This document shows positions 1-8,717 of a DNA stretch of 64,000 nucleotides, piece by piece. Position 1 is the stretch's first letter, and each line of letters starts with the position of its first letter. The DNA is from Armatimonadota bacterium (GTDB lineage: Bacteria > Armatimonadota > Fimbriimonadia > Fimbriimonadales > Fimbriimonadaceae): the NCBI GenBank assembly GCA_018268315.1, contig JAFDWU010000001.1:962324-1026323 (forward strand). Direction: 5' to 3'. Below the pieces are notes generated by a model. It was given only the letters and a program-made list of their open reading frames with translations, was not told where the DNA came from and ran no database searches. Made by a program: the position numbers and the translations under genes.

Positions 1-13
1 TACGGTCTGAGTA

Positions 14-1117
14 TTACTTAAGCGCGATGGTTTCAAGGCTTGCGGTATTCAACGTTACGACGGCGTCAGGTAGCGGAGCATACTGCAAGTCAATCGCAGT
101 CTTCTGGCCGGGGCCAAGCACCCAAGTCATGAAGTCCTTGACCGCTTTTGCCTTAACTTGATCCTTAGGCGCCTTCGAAAGGAGCACATAGGTCATTCCA
201 GCGATCGGATAGGCATCCTTGCCATCTTGGTTGACGATTGAGACGCGGATATCCTTCTTAAGTGCTTCGGCGGCGGCATTCACAGCTGCGGTAGTGCTTT
301 CGATTGAAGGAGTTACGTAGTTGCCGCTCTTGTTGCGAATTGGGCCGTAGTTCAGCTTAGTCTGAACAGCGTAAGCCAACTCAACATAGCCAATTGCGCC
401 GGGAGTCTGCTTAATCAAGCCGGCAACGCCCTCGTTGCCTTTGCCGCCAACGCCAACCGGCCAGTTAACAGTCTTTCCCTTGCCAGGTCCAGACTTCCAC
501 GCTGGGGAAACGGCCGAAAGATAATCTGTGAAGATGAATGTCGTGCCCGAACCATCGGAGCGGTGCGCGATGGTAATCGGCGTTGAGGGGAGCGTCATTC
601 CCGGGTTTGCGCTCACGATGCGCGGATCGTTCCAAACCTTAATCTTGCCGAGAAACATATCGGCGAGTACATCCTCGGAGAGCTTCAATCCGTTCTCCAC
701 ACCAGGGAGGTTATAAGCCAGAACCTCACAACCGGCGATTACCGGCACGTGGATGGTTGGGGACGGCATTTCCGCAAGGTCCTTATCCGAAAGAGGAGCG
801 TCCGTTGCGCCAAAGTCAACCGTTCCTGCCTTATACTGCGCTATGCCAGCGCCGGAACCCACAGACTGGTAGTTCACGGTAATGCCCGGATGGTCTTGTT
901 GGTACATGTAAGCCCACTTGCTCATTGCCGGATTCACAAATGTGGACCCTGCGCCAGTTATAGCAACGGATTGCGTCGGCGCGGCATCTGTCTTTCCAGT
1001 CGTGCCAGCAGTTCCCTTTTCACCATTGTTTGCAGCAGCATCGTTATTGCCGCAACCCACGAGGAGCAAACCCGCCAGGACACTTGTAGTGCCTAAAATC
1101 ATTATGTTTTTGATCAT
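14..1117 (-). CDS. pstS: Phosphate ABC transporter substrate-binding lipoprotein PstS
   Basis: Periplasmic phosphate-binding component of the Pst high-affinity importer. The N-terminus is a lipoprotein signal ending in the lipobox LLVGC, so the mature protein is anchored by a lipidated cysteine. The body carries PstS hallmarks: GAGSTFV at the start of the mature domain, GSGAGI, the phosphate-loop motif RSDGSGTT and a C-terminal segment typical of the family; length (about 370 aa) is normal. I prefer ATG at 1117, preceded by AGGGTG as Shine-Dalgarno; GTG at 1126 is the longer alternative. Its pstCAB partners would lie beyond the left edge. Upstream, on the coding strand, TTAACG and TTAATA hexamers spaced 11 bp apart (1166-1182) resemble PhoP-type direct repeats, which is weak evidence for phosphate control. 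Confidence 0.93.
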   Translation of the reverse strand: MIKNIMILGTTSVLAGLLLVGCGNNDAAANNGEKGTAGTTGKTDAAPTQSVAITGAGSTFVNPAMSKWAYMYQQDHPGITVNYQSVGSGAGIAQYKAGTVDFGATDAPLSDKDLAEMPSPTIHVPVIAGCEVLAYNLPGVENGLKLSEDVLADMFLGKIKVWNDPRIVSANPGMTLPSTPITIAHRSDGSGTTFIFTDYLSAVSPAWKSGPGKGKTVNWPVGVGGKGNEGVAGLIKQTPGAIGYVELAYAVQTKLNYGPIRNKSGNYVTPSIESTTAAVNAAAEALKKDIRVSIVNQDGKDAYPIAGMTYVLLSKAPKDQVKAKAVKDFMTWVLGPGQKTAIDLQYAPLPDAVVTLNTASLETIALK

Positions 1118-1226
1118 TTTCTTCACCCTACTCTGATGTTGAGCACCTTGAATCTACTGGCGGATTATTAAGAATGCGTTAAGCTCCAGGTTCAACGCGA
1201 GAAAAATTGTTAATAACATTTCCTCG

Positions 1227-3014
1227 TTGGCGCTGGGCACACGCTGGCGCTCGTCCTGTCCTAAAGTGGCTCGGCTCCCGCAGTTCGATAGCGCGAGGAT
1301 CGATCGATTTGCGTGGGTTATCCTAACCGTTGCCTGCGTCGGCATTGCCTTTGCGATGCGCGGCTACACGTTCGACGACGCTTACATCACGTTTCGCGCC
1401 GCCCGGAACTTCGCCGATGGGCATGGGCTTGTTTTCAACCCCGGCGAGAGATACCAGACTACTTCCGCGCCTGGATACGCGCTGCTCTTGGCAGCCTTCT
1501 GCCGAGTGTTTGGGCCGGGCCCTGTGCCGGGCCTTGCAACGCTGCTCTCCGCGACTGGGCTGCTTGGCGGAGCAACCGCCCTTTACGAAATTGGGCGTAG
1601 TCGCAACTCTCGCATAGCCGGGCTGCTTGCTGGTCTATTCTTTGCTCTTTCGCTTTCGAACTCGGCGGCCTTCACCAACGAAACCCTGCCCCAAGTAGCG
1701 CTGATCCTCTGGGGATTTGCCTTGATTCTGAGGGGGAATACTCTTGCTTCTTCATGGCTGCTTTTGGCAGCAACCCTCATGCGGCCGGACGGATTGATGG
1801 CAGCCGCCATCGGCCTTGTCGCGATGCACTATGTGGCCAAGCGCCTCCTTTGGCGAGAGACAGCGATTTTGGTTTGCGGCATTGGGCTGGCTGCGCTTGC
1901 CCTTTATTTGTCGTTTGGCTACATCTTGCCGACCACCATGGAGGCCAAGCAAGCCCAAGTCATCGGACGCGAAGGGCAGATCACTCCATTCCTTGAGGGG
2001 TTAAGCGGATTCTTCAGGACCGCCACCGGCTACTACTCCGAATCGGGCTTCGTTCAACTTGCAGGGCTGTTCTTCTGCGTGCTGCTGATGTTGAATCGCT
2101 ACTGGCTCCCAGTCGCCGCATGGGCGACTTGCCATCTCGTCTTCTACGCCTATCATCGAATCGCCTTCTATCACTGGTATGCGGTCGCGCCCGGTGTTGG
2201 GCTTTCGGTCGCCGCCGGCCTCTTGCCGACAGGGACGGCAAGGTTGGGGACGTCGGGAGCGCTTCATCGCGCGCTTGTTCCGCTTACCTGGTTGCTCGTT
2301 GTTGGCTTTATAGGCTGGCTGGTAATGGAGGGATTTGACTACTTCCGCTTCGGTCAGTTCGTTCCCGCCACCCTTGCCGCAAGTATTGCGGCCGCGTTGG
2401 TAGCGGCGTATGCCTGCTTCCGCTTCGCGTCTTTGCTACCCACGCTGGCCCTTCGGGTTACGCCAGAGATGGTCACGAAATTGACGTACGCGGTGGCGGC
2501 GGTCTGGACGGCAGTGTTTGCGCTCGCAGAATTTCGCCAAGTGGGGACTTCCATCCTAGCTGGGAGGGACGCCGCGCACTCTGACAAGATCGCGCTTTAT
2601 CAGTCTGTTGGACGCTGGCTAGACACCCATCTTCCTCCCGGCTCGCGAGTTGGATACTCAGAGATTGGAATCGTGGGCTGGGAGGCGCCGCACATTTCGT
2701 TCATCGATCCCTTGGGCCTTGGTTCTCCTCACATGCTCTCGAACGTGCGCCGCGGCAGAGCCTTGCAAAACATCGTCGATGCTAACCCGGATGCGGTCAT
2801 CATCTACCCTCCATTAACGGGTCTGATGAGGGACAGGCCATCCACGTTCTTTCCCCCTAACCAAACCACCCCTTACACCAATTTCCAGGCGTACCTTGCC
2901 GGGATGACCGACTGGCTCCATGGCAAATACCACGTCGAGTATCGAGACGGGCCGTGCGAGGTCTGGGTGCGAAACCGCCAACAGTCGGCCGATGAGAGCA
3001 CCAGCGGTGGCTAG
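1227..3014 (+). CDS. Polytopic membrane glycosyltransferase-like protein (GT-C type)
   Basis: A 595-aa protein with about ten hydrophobic segments and the motif TFDDAYITFRAARN soon after the first membrane helix. An acidic DD pair in the first extracytoplasmic loop, followed by a short conserved stretch (GHGLVFNPGER, TTSAPGYALLLA), is characteristic of GT-C enzymes that use polyprenyl-phosphate sugars, including mycobacterial AftB-like proteins. The C-terminal 130 residues are a soluble domain (YSEIGIVGWEAP, FIDPLGLGSP). The start is TTG at 1227; GTG codons a little downstream are possible. It is followed 22 bp later by the DUF4127 gene, so the two may be co-transcribed. Acceptor and sugar cannot be deduced. 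Confidence 0.75.
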   Translation: MALGTRWRSSCPKVARLPQFDSARIDRFAWVILTVACVGIAFAMRGYTFDDAYITFRAARNFADGHGLVFNPGERYQTTSAPGYALLLAAFCRVFGPGPVPGLATLLSATGLLGGATALYEIGRSRNSRIAGLLAGLFFALSLSNSAAFTNETLPQVALILWGFALILRGNTLASSWLLLAATLMRPDGLMAAAIGLVAMHYVAKRLLWRETAILVCGIGLAALALYLSFGYILPTTMEAKQAQVIGREGQITPFLEGLSGFFRTATGYYSESGFVQLAGLFFCVLLMLNRYWLPVAAWATCHLVFYAYHRIAFYHWYAVAPGVGLSVAAGLLPTGTARLGTSGALHRALVPLTWLLVVGFIGWLVMEGFDYFRFGQFVPATLAASIAAALVAAYACFRFASLLPTLALRVTPEMVTKLTYAVAAVWTAVFALAEFRQVGTSILAGRDAAHSDKIALYQSVGRWLDTHLPPGSRVGYSEIGIVGWEAPHISFIDPLGLGSPHMLSNVRRGRALQNIVDANPDAVIIYPPLTGLMRDRPSTFFPPNQTTPYTNFQAYLAGMTDWLHGKYHVEYRDGPCEVWVRNRQQSADESTSGG

Positions 3015-3036
3015 TTCCCCAGGTATCTTGGAGTGG

Positions 3037-4647
3037 ATGAGAGGCGTGTGGGCACTCGTTTTTGCGCTTGCCGCCACCTCGGCTCTTGCAAACCGGATAC
3101 TTCTCATCCCCCTCGACAGCCGCCCGGCTACCGGCCAGTTCGCGCAGATGATTGCGAAGATGGCCAATGTGCGAGTTGAGATGCCGCCAGAAGAAGTACT
3201 GGGCAGATTTACGGACCCCGGCGATCCGCAAGCGATCCTGCACTGGCTGGACGACCAAGATTATCGCGACATTGATGCCGTTATCCTCAGCACCGACATG
3301 GTCGCCTATGGCGGCCTCATTGCCTCCCGCACGATCAACACCAGCCCAGCCGAGGCCGTGCAGCGGCTCCACGAGCTCGTTCGGATTCGCCGACGCCACT
3401 ATAAGATCCCTTTCTATGCCTTCTCGGCCATCATGCGGCTCACGCCGACGGCAACCCGTGAGCAGGCCTCATTCAGGCTTCTGGTTGGCAAGTACGCCGA
3501 GATCAAACAGAAGCTGGAAGGCAGCAAGAACCCTGCCGACCAGCAGAGCCTTCGTAACCTGCTGGCAAAGATTCCTCCCGCCGAACTCAGCAAGTATTTC
3601 CGAATCCGCCAACGCAACCTTTCGGTTGAGAAAGAACTTCTTGAACTGCTGCGCGAGAACGCCTTCGACTACCTGGTCTTCGGCCAGGACGACGCCCGCA
3701 AGTACGGTGTGCACGTAACCGAAACCGCCGAGCTCAAGCGTGTGGCGTCATCCAAGCAGGTCACCGGCAAAAGCTTCTTCTGCGAGGGGATCGATCAGCT
3801 TTCAAATCTGCTCGTAAGCCGCGCGCTGCTTAAACGGGCGGATTGGTCGCCTAAGGTCAGGTTGATTTACTCCGACCCGCTTGCCAAGACAAAGGTCGCG
3901 AATTACGAATCGAAGCCCCTTGAGAAAAGCCTTTCTGATCAGCTCATCGCCAGCGGCGCGCAATCTGTTTCGCCGGACGATGAGAACTCCTATGATTACA
4001 CGCTGTACGTGAACGTGCCCAAGCGACGTCCGACCGAGTTCCAAGAATTCCTTCGACAGCTAGGAGATGACATCGGCCAAGGCTTCCCAGTTGCGATCGC
4101 AGACGTAAACCTTGGTTACGACGGAACCGCCGACCCTGAGCTCTTCGACGCCCTTTGGAAAGATCGCAAGATGATGAAGCTGCTCTCGTTCGCCGGCTGG
4201 AATACGGCGGGCAATTCGATTGGCACATCCATCCCGGCGGCAAACGTGTACCTGCTGGCCCGGCGGCTGGGCACCGATGACCTTACGCGAGAATTAGCAC
4301 AGAAGACTTTCCTGCTTCACCGATACGTGAACGACTTTGCTTATCACAAGTACACGCGCCCCGGCGCGTACCGGCTCATCGATGCCTCACCAGGCGTAAC
4401 ACGAGACGAAGTCTACGGAGATGCGTTTGACGAAGTCCAGGATTTCGTACGGCGCGACCTTGGCGGATACCTCCAGCGAACCTTTAATGAGCAATTCTTA
4501 GGGCAGCGGTTCTATGCCGGTGGCAACGAGCAAGAGATTTTCGACATATCCAACATCCGCATCCAACTTCCGTGGCCGCGCGCGTACGAAGTCCGGCTTG
4601 AATTCGACCTGAAATGCCGGCCCGCGGCCGGAGCATCGGCGGGCTGA
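3037..4647 (+). CDS. Secreted DUF4127 family protein
   Basis: A 536-aa exported protein whose mature part begins ANRILLIPLDSRPATGQF, the usual opening of DUF4127 proteins. STDMVAYGGLIASR and the segment around IADVNLGYDGTADPELF are also conserved there. I chose ATG 3037 because it follows TTGGAG by a few bases and begins directly with a signal peptide (MRGVWALVFALAATSALA); the open frame extends upstream to 2920 but would overlap the preceding gene by about 95 bp. The family has no established biochemical role that I know of. The stop overlaps the maf start as TGATG, so the two genes are translationally coupled. Confidence 0.85.
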   Translation: MRGVWALVFALAATSALANRILLIPLDSRPATGQFAQMIAKMANVRVEMPPEEVLGRFTDPGDPQAILHWLDDQDYRDIDAVILSTDMVAYGGLIASRTINTSPAEAVQRLHELVRIRRRHYKIPFYAFSAIMRLTPTATREQASFRLLVGKYAEIKQKLEGSKNPADQQSLRNLLAKIPPAELSKYFRIRQRNLSVEKELLELLRENAFDYLVFGQDDARKYGVHVTETAELKRVASSKQVTGKSFFCEGIDQLSNLLVSRALLKRADWSPKVRLIYSDPLAKTKVANYESKPLEKSLSDQLIASGAQSVSPDDENSYDYTLYVNVPKRRPTEFQEFLRQLGDDIGQGFPVAIADVNLGYDGTADPELFDALWKDRKMMKLLSFAGWNTAGNSIGTSIPAANVYLLARRLGTDDLTRELAQKTFLLHRYVNDFAYHKYTRPGAYRLIDASPGVTRDEVYGDAFDEVQDFVRRDLGGYLQRTFNEQFLGQRFYAGGNEQEIFDISNIRIQLPWPRAYEVRLEFDLKCRPAAGASAG

Positions 4648-5228
4648 TGCGGCTCATTCTGGCAAGCGCCTCGCCCAGGCGCGTCGAAATTTTGAAGCGG
4701 CATGTGAAGGATTTCGAAGTCATCCCTTCCCACATCGACGAGGATGCGCTCACGACCGAAGACCCTTGGGAAACCGCGGAAACGCTTGCACTCGCGAAAG
4801 CTCGCGCTATCAACGCCAAGGAGCCCAATGCCACAGTGATCGGTGGCGACACGGTAGTGGCGCTTCCGACTGACGACGGATTCCTACAGCTTGCCAAACC
4901 GTTAGACAAAGCCGATGCCGAGCGAATTCTGAAAACCCTTGGCGGCAAGACTCACCTGGTCATCACAGGAATGGCAGTGGTTGGGCCGACGGGCGAAGAG
5001 AGCTGGGCGGAAACTGCGAAGGTCACCTTTCGTGACATCGGCGACGAGGAAATCAGGCGCTACATCGAAACCGGCGAGCCAATGGATAAAGCGGGCGCGT
5101 ACGGGCTTCAGGGGATCGGCATCACGTTCGTCGAAAAGGTGGAAGGAGACCGCGACATCGTTGTTGGGATGCCGACTGAGCGATTGATGCAGGTCCTTCA
5201 AAAAGCAGAACGGGCGCGAGCCCAGTAG
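4647..5228 (+). CDS. maf: Maf family nucleoside triphosphate pyrophosphatase
   Basis: Maf/YhdE-type house-cleaning enzyme that hydrolyses non-canonical or modified NTPs to NMP and pyrophosphate in the cytoplasm. The 193-aa product starts MRLILASASPRRVEIL, with the family signature SxSPRR, and continues with GGDTVVALP and KPLDKADAERIL; GAYGLQGIG is the conserved C-terminal loop. The ATG lies within the TGATG overlap with the upstream gene; an in-frame ATG 33 bp upstream would give an atypical N-terminal extension. A perfect 8-bp GC-rich inverted repeat spans the stop codon. Confidence 0.93.
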   Translation: MRLILASASPRRVEILKRHVKDFEVIPSHIDEDALTTEDPWETAETLALAKARAINAKEPNATVIGGDTVVALPTDDGFLQLAKPLDKADAERILKTLGGKTHLVITGMAVVGPTGEESWAETAKVTFRDIGDEEIRRYIETGEPMDKAGAYGLQGIGITFVEKVEGDRDIVVGMPTERLMQVLQKAERARAQ

Positions 5229-5238
5229 GATCGCGCCC
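5212..5238. terminator. GC-rich hairpin around the maf stop codon
   Basis: Arms GGGCGCGA (5212-5219) and TCGCGCCC (5231-5238) form a perfect 8-bp stem with an 11-nt loop between the convergent maf and Lys/Met-rich peptide genes. No T-run follows on either strand, so a terminator role is a guess from position. Confidence 0.35.
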
Positions 5239-5253
5239 GAAGTACCGAAAGGC

Positions 5254-5532
5254 TTACTTGCTCTTGCCGCCCTTCTTCATTTCGTGCTTCATCATGGCGT
5301 GGCCTTTCATCTTGCCATGCTTCTTCATCATGGCGTGGCCCTTCATCTTGCCATGCTTCTTCATCATGGAACCCTTATGGCCTTCCATCTTGGAATCCAT
5401 CTTTTTGCCTTCCATTTTGGAGTCCATCTTCTTGCCTTCCATCTTGCCGCCCTTTTCCATCTTGTCCTGAGCGAAAGCCGAAACGGCGAGAGCGCCAACG
5501 AGCATCATTGCGATAATCTTGCTAATCTTCAT
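5254..5532 (-). CDS. Secreted Lys/Met/His-rich repetitive peptide
   Basis: A 92-aa protein with a clear signal peptide (MKISKIIAMMLVGALAVSAFAQ). The roughly 70-residue mature part is almost entirely K, M, G, H, E, D and S, with about 23 lysines, 15 methionines and 6 histidines. It is built from two kinds of tandem repeat: KKMDSKMEG (two copies) and then MMKKHGKMKGHA (two copies). No cysteine or aromatic residue is present in the mature part. I chose ATG 5532 because GGAGG precedes it at good spacing; an upstream in-frame start at 5583 would hide the signal peptide. Function is unknown. Met/His-rich periplasmic peptides often bind copper or silver, and the lysine richness would also suit binding to acidic surfaces; both are inferences. 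Confidence 0.8.
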   Translation of the reverse strand: MKISKIIAMMLVGALAVSAFAQDKMEKGGKMEGKKMDSKMEGKKMDSKMEGHKGSMMKKHGKMKGHAMMKKHGKMKGHAMMKHEMKKGGKSK

Positions 5533-5704
5533 CCTGTTGTTTCCTCCGTGAACCGCTCTTGCCGTTTTTTCAAAACTTAGCAATCGCTGACGTTCGTCGT
5601 AATTATCAAAGAGTGAAGACGGTTATGACAACCGATTGCGCTCAGTTTTTTAGTCTGAGCACTAACAATGTGCAAACCCACCTTCGTTTTTGAACCTGGC
5701 AGAA

Positions 5705-6187
5705 TTACCTGGCACGGTTTTGAGCAAAGGCTTGCACCTCTGCCGGCGAGAGAACAATCACATTTGGGCTCGCCATTTTTACAAAATCATCCATCGTCGC
5801 ATCGGGCATTTCGCCGGTCGCCTTCATTTCATCCATGAACGCCTTGATCACGTCGACTTCGGTAGGCGCTTCAGGAAACGCCTCCAGCCACAGCCCGGGG
5901 CGATCTTCGCCGCTTCGATAAGCGATGGCGGCAACGTAGGGCTCGGTTCCTCTCGGTTCGGGAAGCGGCAACCAACTCCCGTTAAAGAATTCAACTTTAG
6001 CTTCTTTAAGCTTCTTTTCGACCACTTCGCGACTTTCATGCGTCTCAGCACAAACCACTAGATCGTTTGAAGCATCTGCGGCGGTGATTAACGCTGTTCG
6101 GCCGCTGTACGCAACGTAAACCCGCGGATTCTTTAGTTCACGTTGGATGGTTTGGCTGAAATCTGAAAAAGAGACATTAAGGGTCAT
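5705..6187 (-). CDS. Hypothetical protein, 160 aa
   Basis: A soluble, slightly acidic protein with no signal peptide, membrane helix or motif that I recognise. The C-terminal third (VDVIKAFMDEMKATGEMP) is helical and followed by a short strand-rich end. The ATG at 6187 is divergent from acsA with 57 bp between the two starts, so the promoter regions overlap. Amino-acid usage looks like normal coding sequence. I can propose no function. Confidence 0.6.
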   Translation of the reverse strand: MTLNVSFSDFSQTIQRELKNPRVYVAYSGRTALITAADASNDLVVCAETHESREVVEKKLKEAKVEFFNGSWLPLPEPRGTEPYVAAIAYRSGEDRPGLWLEAFPEAPTEVDVIKAFMDEMKATGEMPDATMDDFVKMASPNVIVLSPAEVQAFAQNRAR

Positions 6188-6213
6188 TGCCGGTTATTTC
6201 ACAACGATACAAT
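6187..6213 (+). promoter_or_regulatory. Possible promoter of acsA
   Basis: TACAAT at 6208-6213 is a good -10 element, with TTGCCG (6187-6192) as a weak -35 at a short 15-bp spacing. It sits 31 bp upstream of the TTG start of acsA, whose Shine-Dalgarno is GAGAGGA. Only the -10 element is convincing. Confidence 0.4.
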
Positions 6214-6244
6214 ATCGACAGACAGCGTAGCGAGAGGAAAAGAC

Positions 6245-8290
6245 TTGTCCGACACTATTAGCACCCTTTTAGACGAGAACCGAGTGTTCCCGCCCACCGA
6301 GGCGTTTAGCGCCGCGGCGAACATGAGCAACCCTGATATTTACGACCATGCGGCCAGCGACCCCGAGTCGTTCTGGGAAGGTTGGGCAGGCGCGCTGCAT
6401 TGGTACAAGAAGTGGGATTCCGTCCTGGAATGGAACCGCCCCTATGCCAAGTGGTTCCTTGGCGGCAAGCTGAACGCCTGCTACAACTGCGTCGATCGCC
6501 ACGCTCTCGGCCCTCGCGCAGTCAAGCGTGCAATTATTTTTGAAGGCGAGCCGGGCGACATTCGCGAGATTAGCTACATGGAGCTTCTCGACGAAGTTAG
6601 CAAGATTGCCAACGGTCTATTGAATCTTGGGATTCGCAAAGGGGATCGCGTGTGCATCTACATGCCGATGATTCCGGAGCTGGCGATGACGATGCTTGCC
6701 TGCGCGCGCATCGGCGCGGTTCATTCGGTGGTCTTCGGCGGGTTCAGCGCCGACTCGCTTCACGAGCGAATTAACGATGCCCAAGCGAAGCTGGTCGTCA
6801 CCGCCGACGGTGGTTGGCGGCGCGGGCACATCGTGCCTCTGAAGGCCACGGTGGACGAAGCGCTTGACATGGGCTGCCCCAGTGTCGAGCACGTTTTGAT
6901 GTATAGGCGAGTGGGACTGCCTGGCAATACGATCAACAAGATTCCGGTGCCTGATTACAACGTGGGCAAGTGGGAGCCGATCCGCGATATCGACTGGAAC
7001 GAGCACATTCTCCCGCTTTCCACGGATTGCCCGTGTGAGGAGATGGACAGCGAGGACATGATGTTCATCCTGTATACCAGCGGCTCAACCGGCAAGCCGA
7101 AGGGCATTGTGCACACGACCGGCGGCTACATGACGGGCGTGCTTGCCACCACTCGGTGGGTGTTCGATCTGAAGGAAGAGGACGTCTTCTTCTGCACCGC
7201 CGACTGCGGCTGGATCACCGGACACAGCTACGTGGTTTATGGGCCGATGGCAAACGGCGCGACCGTCGTAATGTACGAAGGCGCGCTTGACATGCCGCAG
7301 AAGGATCGCCTGTGGCGCATTATCGACCGCCACCGAGCGACCATCCTTTACACTGCGCCAACTGCAATACGAACCTTCATGAAGTGGGGCGCGGAGTGGC
7401 CGAAGAAATGCCGTCTGGATTCCCTGCGACTGCTCGGCTCGGTGGGCGAGCCCATTAATCCCGAAGCGTGGATTTGGTATCACGAGCACATCGGCAAGGA
7501 GGTCTGCCCGATTGTAGACACTTGGTGGCAGACGGAAACCGGCGCGATCATGATTACCCCGCTGCCGGGCATTACGAAGACGAAGCCCGGCTCCGCTACC
7601 CGGCCGTTCCCTGGCATTTCGGCGACGATTTTGGACGAGCAAGGGCGCGACCTGATGCCGCAGCACTTGATGGACGTGAAGGAAGCCAAGTGGCTTCACA
7701 GCGGCGGTAAGCGGCCCTCGATTGGCGGCTACCTAGCCATCACGCGGCCCTGGCCCTCGATGACGCGCGGAATCTACGGCGACCCTGAGCGGTTTGTGAA
7801 CACCTACTGGACGAGGTTCAAGGATGCCTACTTCCCCGGCGATGGCGCGAAGGCGGATGAGGATGGCTACTTCTGGCTGCTGGGCCGAGTTGACGACGTG
7901 ATGCTGGTCTCGGGGCACAACATCAGCACGATGGAAGTGGAGTCGGCGCTGGTGGACCACCCGGCGGTTGCCGAGGCGGCGGTCATCGGCAAGAAGCACG
8001 AGGTGAAGGGCCAGGCGATTTCGGCCTTCGTCATTATTCGGGCTCAGTTCAAGCAGCATGACGGGCTGATTGAAGAGCTCAAGGCGCATGTGGCAAAGAA
8101 GATCGGGGCGCTGGCGCGGCCGGATGATGTGATCATTACTGCGGAGTTGCCGAAGACGCGTAGCGGCAAGATCATGCGGCGGTTGCTTCGGGATGTGGCA
8201 GAGGGTCGTGCGCTTGGGGATACCACGACGCTGGCGGACCCCGCCGTTGTCAGCGCGCTTCGGGATAAGTACGAGTCGATGGAAGGGTAG
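6245..8290 (+). CDS. acsA: Acetyl-CoA synthetase (AMP-forming)
   Basis: Cytoplasmic enzyme making acetyl-CoA from acetate, ATP and CoA through acetyl-AMP. The 681-aa product has the N-terminal ACS segment (VFPPTEAF, WKKWDSVLEWN-like), the P-loop YTSGSTGKPKGIVH, the adenylate motif WWQTETGAIMITPLPG, the hinge GRVDDVMLVSGHNIS and the C-terminal acetylatable lysine motif KTRSGKIMRRLLR. That last motif suggests control by lysine acetylation, as in the family. The start is TTG at 6245, preceded by GAGAGGAAA; the next ATG would remove conserved N-terminal residues. Nothing essential appears to be missing. Confidence 0.96.
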   Translation: MSDTISTLLDENRVFPPTEAFSAAANMSNPDIYDHAASDPESFWEGWAGALHWYKKWDSVLEWNRPYAKWFLGGKLNACYNCVDRHALGPRAVKRAIIFEGEPGDIREISYMELLDEVSKIANGLLNLGIRKGDRVCIYMPMIPELAMTMLACARIGAVHSVVFGGFSADSLHERINDAQAKLVVTADGGWRRGHIVPLKATVDEALDMGCPSVEHVLMYRRVGLPGNTINKIPVPDYNVGKWEPIRDIDWNEHILPLSTDCPCEEMDSEDMMFILYTSGSTGKPKGIVHTTGGYMTGVLATTRWVFDLKEEDVFFCTADCGWITGHSYVVYGPMANGATVVMYEGALDMPQKDRLWRIIDRHRATILYTAPTAIRTFMKWGAEWPKKCRLDSLRLLGSVGEPINPEAWIWYHEHIGKEVCPIVDTWWQTETGAIMITPLPGITKTKPGSATRPFPGISATILDEQGRDLMPQHLMDVKEAKWLHSGGKRPSIGGYLAITRPWPSMTRGIYGDPERFVNTYWTRFKDAYFPGDGAKADEDGYFWLLGRVDDVMLVSGHNISTMEVESALVDHPAVAEAAVIGKKHEVKGQAISAFVIIRAQFKQHDGLIEELKAHVAKKIGALARPDDVIITAELPKTRSGKIMRRLLRDVAEGRALGDTTTLADPAVVSALRDKYESMEG

Positions 8291-8372
8291 GCCGAGGCTT
8301 CCTGCCTTGGAGTGCAGGCTCTCACTCTTGCGTATCCTAACGTTGGTCTCTAATTTCCACGAAGCATTGGCT

Positions 8373-8637
8373 GCCTTTCGCTTCGGACGCCGCCAATACC
8401 CGCCCACCCTCGGCCTCGGCTCCGCCGCGTCCTCCCTGTCGGCGTCCGTTTGGAGAGGGAATCGGCACTGAAGCTGGGTGTGAATGCCCATTTAGGCCGT
8501 ACTCGGGTCTAGCTTCTAATGGGAAACTCCCGACCTCTGAAAGCCACAAGTCGTCCCTATGGGCCGACGCCGTGGGAGGAAGCCGCGAAGCGGCTGCCGA
8601 GGGTGGGTGGGAGACAGCGGCGGCCCAAAAGCAAAGC
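8373..8637. repeat. Imperfect inverted repeat pair (66-bp arms) in a 427-bp gene-free stretch
   Basis: Between acsA and the oxidoreductase gene (8291-8717) I see no convincing gene. The segment 8373-8438 and the reverse complement of 8572-8637 align over 66 bp without gaps at roughly 70% identity, including the identical core CCACCCTCGG. The 133 bp between them are unremarkable. The arrangement resembles two oppositely oriented copies of a short dispersed repeat (REP- or MITE-like), or one imperfect long hairpin. No transposase or target-site duplication was identified. Confidence 0.65.
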
Positions 8638-8717
8638 TATTTCATCCGGCCCTCGAAGGCCCCCAAAGAACTCAACGCCCCTTCGACCAACACTGCGAGC
8701 AGAGGTATTCTGAACCG

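Noticed and set aside
5258-5470. Pro/Ile/Phe-rich ORF on the plus strand
   Set aside because: It is the antisense image of the Lys/Met-rich repeat gene, which has a signal peptide and a Shine-Dalgarno.
7085-7699. 204-aa minus-strand ORF inside acsA
   Set aside because: It is an antisense shadow of a conserved gene, with no start signal.
8559-8717. N-terminal extension of the old-yellow-enzyme gene
   Set aside because: It reads through the inverted repeat and lacks family similarity; GTG 8718 begins the conserved domain.
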